16,622 nucleotides of DNA from an uncultured Campylobacter sp. (GTDB taxonomy: Bacteria; Campylobacterota; Campylobacteria; Campylobacterales; Campylobacteraceae). The stretch spans positions 1-16,622 of the forward strand of contig NZ_CALKTC010000058.1 in assembly GCF_937996225.1 (NCBI RefSeq). Reading direction: 5' to 3'. The notes beneath the pieces are model-generated. The model made no database searches and was not told the DNA's origin. It was given only the letters and a program-made list of their open reading frames with translations. Position numbers and translations under genes: made by a program. Of the stretch, positions 13,670-16,622 are shown piece by piece; position 1 is the stretch's first letter, and each line of letters begins with the position of its first letter.

Positions 13670-14893
13670 ATGAATAAATTTATAACCCAAAAAATAGGCG
13701 CTCTTGCGGGCTTTAGCGATGAAATTTTAAAAATTTTAGCATCGTTTGACGCGGATGTTTCGGATGTCAGGCTCGCTCTGCAAATTTCAAAAAACGCTCC
13801 CCTCGCGGATAAAATTTTAGATTTAGCATTTTGCGGTTTGTCTAAATTTAGCGCCGAAGGGCTCGCGAGGCAAAATTTCGGTGCTGCAGATGAGCGGTGC
13901 GATCTCCAAAGCACAGAGCCTGTGAAGTCCATAGGATGCGGCTTGCAAGACGCCGCGAGTGAGCAAAAAGGCGCAGATTTAGCAGAGCGGGGCGATAGTC
14001 TTAAATTTAATCATTCAAATGATGCAAACGACGCGAACTGCAGCGGCGAGAATTTCAAATTTAACCCCTCGCAAGCAGCAAGCGATACGCAGCGGCAAAA
14101 TCAACGTGCCGTCGCAAGGGCTGATTGCACGCTAGGTTCAAGCATTTCCGCGCAAGCCGAACGAGTGCATGGACGAGAGCTGATACAAGAGCGGGGGCAA
14201 GCGCAGCAGCAAAAACAGGAACAAGAATGGGGCAGAGCGCAGGAGCGGGGACAAGAGCAGGGCGCCGCGACATTAAAAACGCTAAATTTGCAGCGGGCGT
14301 TCGAGCTTTACGGGCGCGAGCAGATGCGGGCGTTTTTTCTATTCGCGGTATTTGACGAGATGCTAAAGCCGAGCCTACGGGCGTATCGCATCGACCGCGA
14401 GAAGCTCACGCAGGTCTCGCTGCTGCGAAATCTGCTTATGTTTTCGTGGATCAAATCCTATCCGCAGATCGAGCAAAACATCCTTTCAAGCGTGATTTTA
14501 GTGGAGTTCGGGCGGGTTTTTATCGACGAGCAGGTGTGTGCGGCGGGCAAGGCGGAGGAATTTTACCACGCCATCAAAGGCTCGATCTTCCCGCAGGATT
14601 TTACCGATGTGGAGATGAAATTTACCGGCACGAACCGCGAAAGCGTCTCGCACGCGCTATTTGCGCATTTCGGGCTAGAGCAGATCGCGCAGGACGCGCT
14701 GTATTCAAACGTCCCCGATGACGCGCCTTTTGAGAACAAATCCCGCTATGCAATGCTAAAGATCGCCAAAACCGCGGTCAATATCTACCATCACTTCGAC
14801 GAGCTTAGCATCGATAACGCTTTAAATTTACTAGTCGAGTTCGGCTTCGAGCAGGAAGCGTTTTTAGAGGCGAAAGGTGAAATTTCGATATGA
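13670..14893 (+). CDS. HDOD-domain protein with a long low-complexity insertion
   Basis: HDOD proteins are HD-related signalling or regulatory proteins that mostly lack the metal-binding HD residues. The 407-residue product begins with the family pattern: KIGALAGFSDEILKILASFD (8-27) and LALQISKNAPLADKILDLA (35-53). The second half (about 205-407, FELYGREQMRAFFLFAVFDE onward) continues the helical fold. Between them, residues about 61-203 form an unusual linker rich in Gln, Glu, Arg, Ala and Ser with scattered Cys, ending in repeats such as ERGQAQQQKQEQEWGRAQER. I prefer ATG 13670 over TTG 13637, because the TTG lies in the likely promoter and homology starts at the ATG. The gene ends in an ATGA overlap with rnr, so the two are co-translated. 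Composition is core-like. Confidence 0.8.
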   Translation: MNKFITQKIGALAGFSDEILKILASFDADVSDVRLALQISKNAPLADKILDLAFCGLSKFSAEGLARQNFGAADERCDLQSTEPVKSIGCGLQDAASEQKGADLAERGDSLKFNHSNDANDANCSGENFKFNPSQAASDTQRQNQRAVARADCTLGSSISAQAERVHGRELIQERGQAQQQKQEQEWGRAQERGQEQGAATLKTLNLQRAFELYGREQMRAFFLFAVFDEMLKPSLRAYRIDREKLTQVSLLRNLLMFSWIKSYPQIEQNILSSVILVEFGRVFIDEQVCAAGKAEEFYHAIKGSIFPQDFTDVEMKFTGTNRESVSHALFAHFGLEQIAQDALYSNVPDDAPFENKSRYAMLKIAKTAVNIYHHFDELSIDNALNLLVEFGFEQEAFLEAKGEISI

Positions 14894-16622
14894 AAGAGTT
14901 TCTGCGCGCCTTCAACTCGGGCGTATTTGAAAAGGATCTTAGCGGCGAGCAAAAGGAGCTCGTGCGTAACCTCCTAAATATCGGCGCTATCAGCGCGCAC
15001 AAGGGCAAGCTCTACCTAAACGACGGCTATGTTTTCGGCAGGCTCGATATCGCGCGCGACGGCACGGGCTATCTGCAAAGCTTCGACGATCGCTTCAAGG
15101 CAGATCTTATCATCGAAAACAGATATTTAAGCGGCGTGCATCTGGGCGATCTTATCCTAGCAAAAATTTTAAGCTCAAAAAAGTCCCGCCTGCACGCAAA
15201 GGTGCTGATGTGCGTTAAGCCCGCGTTTTTAACGAGCGTGGTTTATACCAAAAGCTTCGGGCGCGAAATTTTAGGCGTGAACGTCAAAACCGGACTCGCA
15301 AATCCGCTCAAAGCCACGCAAAAATCGCTAAAGCAACTGCCGCCAGACACCCTTTTAAAGATCGATAATCTAACGAACGAAATCACCGAGGTGATCGGAA
15401 ACCTAGCCGATCCCTTCGTCGATGAGAAAATTTCTTTAGCGATCTACGATAAAAACGACGAATTTAACGAAGCGTGCAAGCAGCAGGCCGCGAGCTTCGG
15501 CAGCGAAGTGGACGGGGCGCTGTATCCGCAGCGCGTGGATTTGCAGCATCTGCCCTTTTGCACCATCGATCCCATCGACGCCAAGGACTTCGACGACGCG
15601 ATCTATTTTGACGTAAAAGAGCGCACGCTTTACGTCGCGATCGCCGACGTGAGCGAATACGTGAGCGAATACTCGCCGATCGATAAGGAGGCGAAATTTC
15701 GCGGCTTTTCGATCTATTTCCCGCACCGATCCGTGCCGATGCTACCGCGCGAGCTTAGCGAAAATATCTGCTCGCTGATGCCTGATCTGCCGAGGCTGGC
15801 TTTTGTTTTTAAAATTTCTTTGGATGAAAATTTAAACCCGCAAAAAGAGGAGCTTTTCGAAGCGATTATAAGATCAAAACGCCGCTATAATTACGACGAG
15901 GTCGATGAAATTTTACGCACTGAGAAAGCAGCTGAGCCTGAAATTTTAAGCTGGCTCTTGCCGCTTAATGAAATTTGCGAGCGACTGCGCCGCGCGAGGC
16001 TGAAGCGCGGATTTGATTTCCGCACCAAGGAGCTTCGCATCACGCTTGATGAGCGTGGTTTTATAAACTCCACCCGCTTTGAGACCGACACTCCGTCGCA
16101 CAAGCTCATCGAGGATTGTATGCTGCTAGCCAACAAAGCCGCTGCAGCGCGCATCGAGCGGGGTGTTTTTAGAAATCACGGCTCGGCGGAGCTTAAAAAA
16201 ATTTACGCTCTGCTTGACGATCTGGCGCTGTTCGGCATCGACGCGCCGTATCAGAGTAACCTTGCCAAAATGATCGGCGAAATCCAAGCGCAAGCCGATG
16301 CCATGGGGATCCGCGAGGAGGTCGATAAGCTCATCATCAAGGCTCAAAAGCGCGCCGAGTACGGATCCGAATCGCGCGGGCATTTCGGGCTCGGATTTGA
16401 TAACTATACGCACTTTACAAGCCCGATTAGGCGCTATTCCGATCTCATTTTGCACCGATTGCTAAAGGCGCAGATGAGGGGGGATGAGAAATTTTATAAT
16501 TACTTGCTTTTAAACATCGATGCGACGTGCGCGCGGCTAAACGAGCTGGAGCGCGAGGCGGACAAGGTCGCGTTTGACTTTATGGACCGAAAATTTGCGC
16601 GCTGGGCCGCAGAAAATTTAGG
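14890..16622 (+). CDS. rnr: Ribonuclease R (partial, runs off the window)
   Basis: Processive 3'-to-5' exoribonuclease of the RNase II/R family, acting on structured RNA, mRNA decay intermediates and rRNA. The 577 codons seen contain an N-terminal cold-shock-like region (about 45-130: LNDGYVFGRLDIARDGTGYLQ) and the RNB catalytic domain from about 205. The active-site cluster is CTIDPIDAKDFDDAI, with Asp227, Asp233, Asp235 and Asp236 spaced exactly as in E. coli RNase II (201, 207, 209, 210). The second signature HFGLGFDNYTHFTSPIRRYS lies at 498-517. The C-terminal S1 domain is beyond the window. ATG 14890 overlaps the HDOD stop. In other Campylobacter species holA follows rnr; that cannot be seen here. 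Confidence 0.95.
   Translation, partial: MKEFLRAFNSGVFEKDLSGEQKELVRNLLNIGAISAHKGKLYLNDGYVFGRLDIARDGTGYLQSFDDRFKADLIIENRYLSGVHLGDLILAKILSSKKSRLHAKVLMCVKPAFLTSVVYTKSFGREILGVNVKTGLANPLKATQKSLKQLPPDTLLKIDNLTNEITEVIGNLADPFVDEKISLAIYDKNDEFNEACKQQAASFGSEVDGALYPQRVDLQHLPFCTIDPIDAKDFDDAIYFDVKERTLYVAIADVSEYVSEYSPIDKEAKFRGFSIYFPHRSVPMLPRELSENICSLMPDLPRLAFVFKISLDENLNPQKEELFEAIIRSKRRYNYDEVDEILRTEKAAEPEILSWLLPLNEICERLRRARLKRGFDFRTKELRITLDERGFINSTRFETDTPSHKLIEDCMLLANKAAAARIERGVFRNHGSAELKKIYALLDDLALFGIDAPYQSNLAKMIGEIQAQADAMGIREEVDKLIIKAQKRAEYGSESRGHFGLGFDNYTHFTSPIRRYSDLILHRLLKAQMRGDEKFYNYLLLNIDATCARLNELEREADKVAFDFMDRKFARWAAENL

Noticed and set aside
14061..16455. Several open frames antisense or in other frames within the HDOD and rnr genes
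   Set aside because: GC-rich coding DNA gives long shadow frames; the sense frames carry clear family motifs.
1..16622. CRISPR array
   Set aside because: No regularly spaced direct repeats of 24-40 bases with unique spacers were seen.

Overview
The window looks like a Campylobacter chromosome, probably one of the GC-richer, oral-type species rather than C. jejuni. This rests on the last 3 kb: an HDOD gene and rnr, both moderately GC-rich, with the AAATTTTA-type words typical of the genus. Everything to the left (1 to about 13.4 kb) is AT-rich accessory DNA carrying recombinases, a transposase remnant, a restriction-modification (R-M) cluster, relic genes and unrecognised membrane proteins. 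I read it as part of an integrated genomic island, or two abutting islands, with its right boundary near 13.4-13.5 kb. Species and boundary are inferences.

Layout. 1-1.0 kb: a 3'-truncated IS1595-type transposase (minus) divergent from a small XRE-type regulator (plus). 1.05-6.4 kb: an extended -10 promoter, a frameshifted 3' gene fragment, then a tight three-gene R-M operon. The operon encodes a gamma-type N6-adenine methyltransferase, a complete C5-cytosine methyltransferase, and an 847-residue single-chain protein with an N-terminal PD-(D/E)XK nuclease, an N6-adenine methyltransferase core and an HsdS-like C-terminal region (type IIG-like architecture). 6.4-8.0 kb: a largely non-coding relic zone with several perfect hairpins, one GC-rich patch and perhaps two micro-ORFs.

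8.0-10.75 kb: an intact P4-type tyrosine integrase (minus) lies head-to-head with a decayed paralogue (plus). The roughly 500 bp between them is an imperfect inverted repeat centred near 9510, with a hairpin at the centre. The paralogue carries a frameshift at its start, a 4-bp duplication near its break point, and has lost the catalytic HxxR and Tyr. 10.74-13.2 kb: four minus-strand genes of unknown function, including two membrane proteins and two small proteins; a 100-bp MITE-like palindromic repeat sits between the two pairs. 13.2-13.65 kb: strong hairpins and a promoter. 13.67 kb to the end: an HDOD-domain gene with an unusual Q/E/R-rich insertion, overlapping by 4 bp (ATGA) with rnr (RNase R), which runs off the window.

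How it fits together: the R-M operon is probably a defence cargo carried by an integrase-bearing element. The abutting inverted integrases suggest that two related elements used the same attachment region, or that one integrase module was duplicated in inverted orientation. The minus-strand membrane cluster is the least explained part. The HDOD-rnr pair is the resident chromosome.
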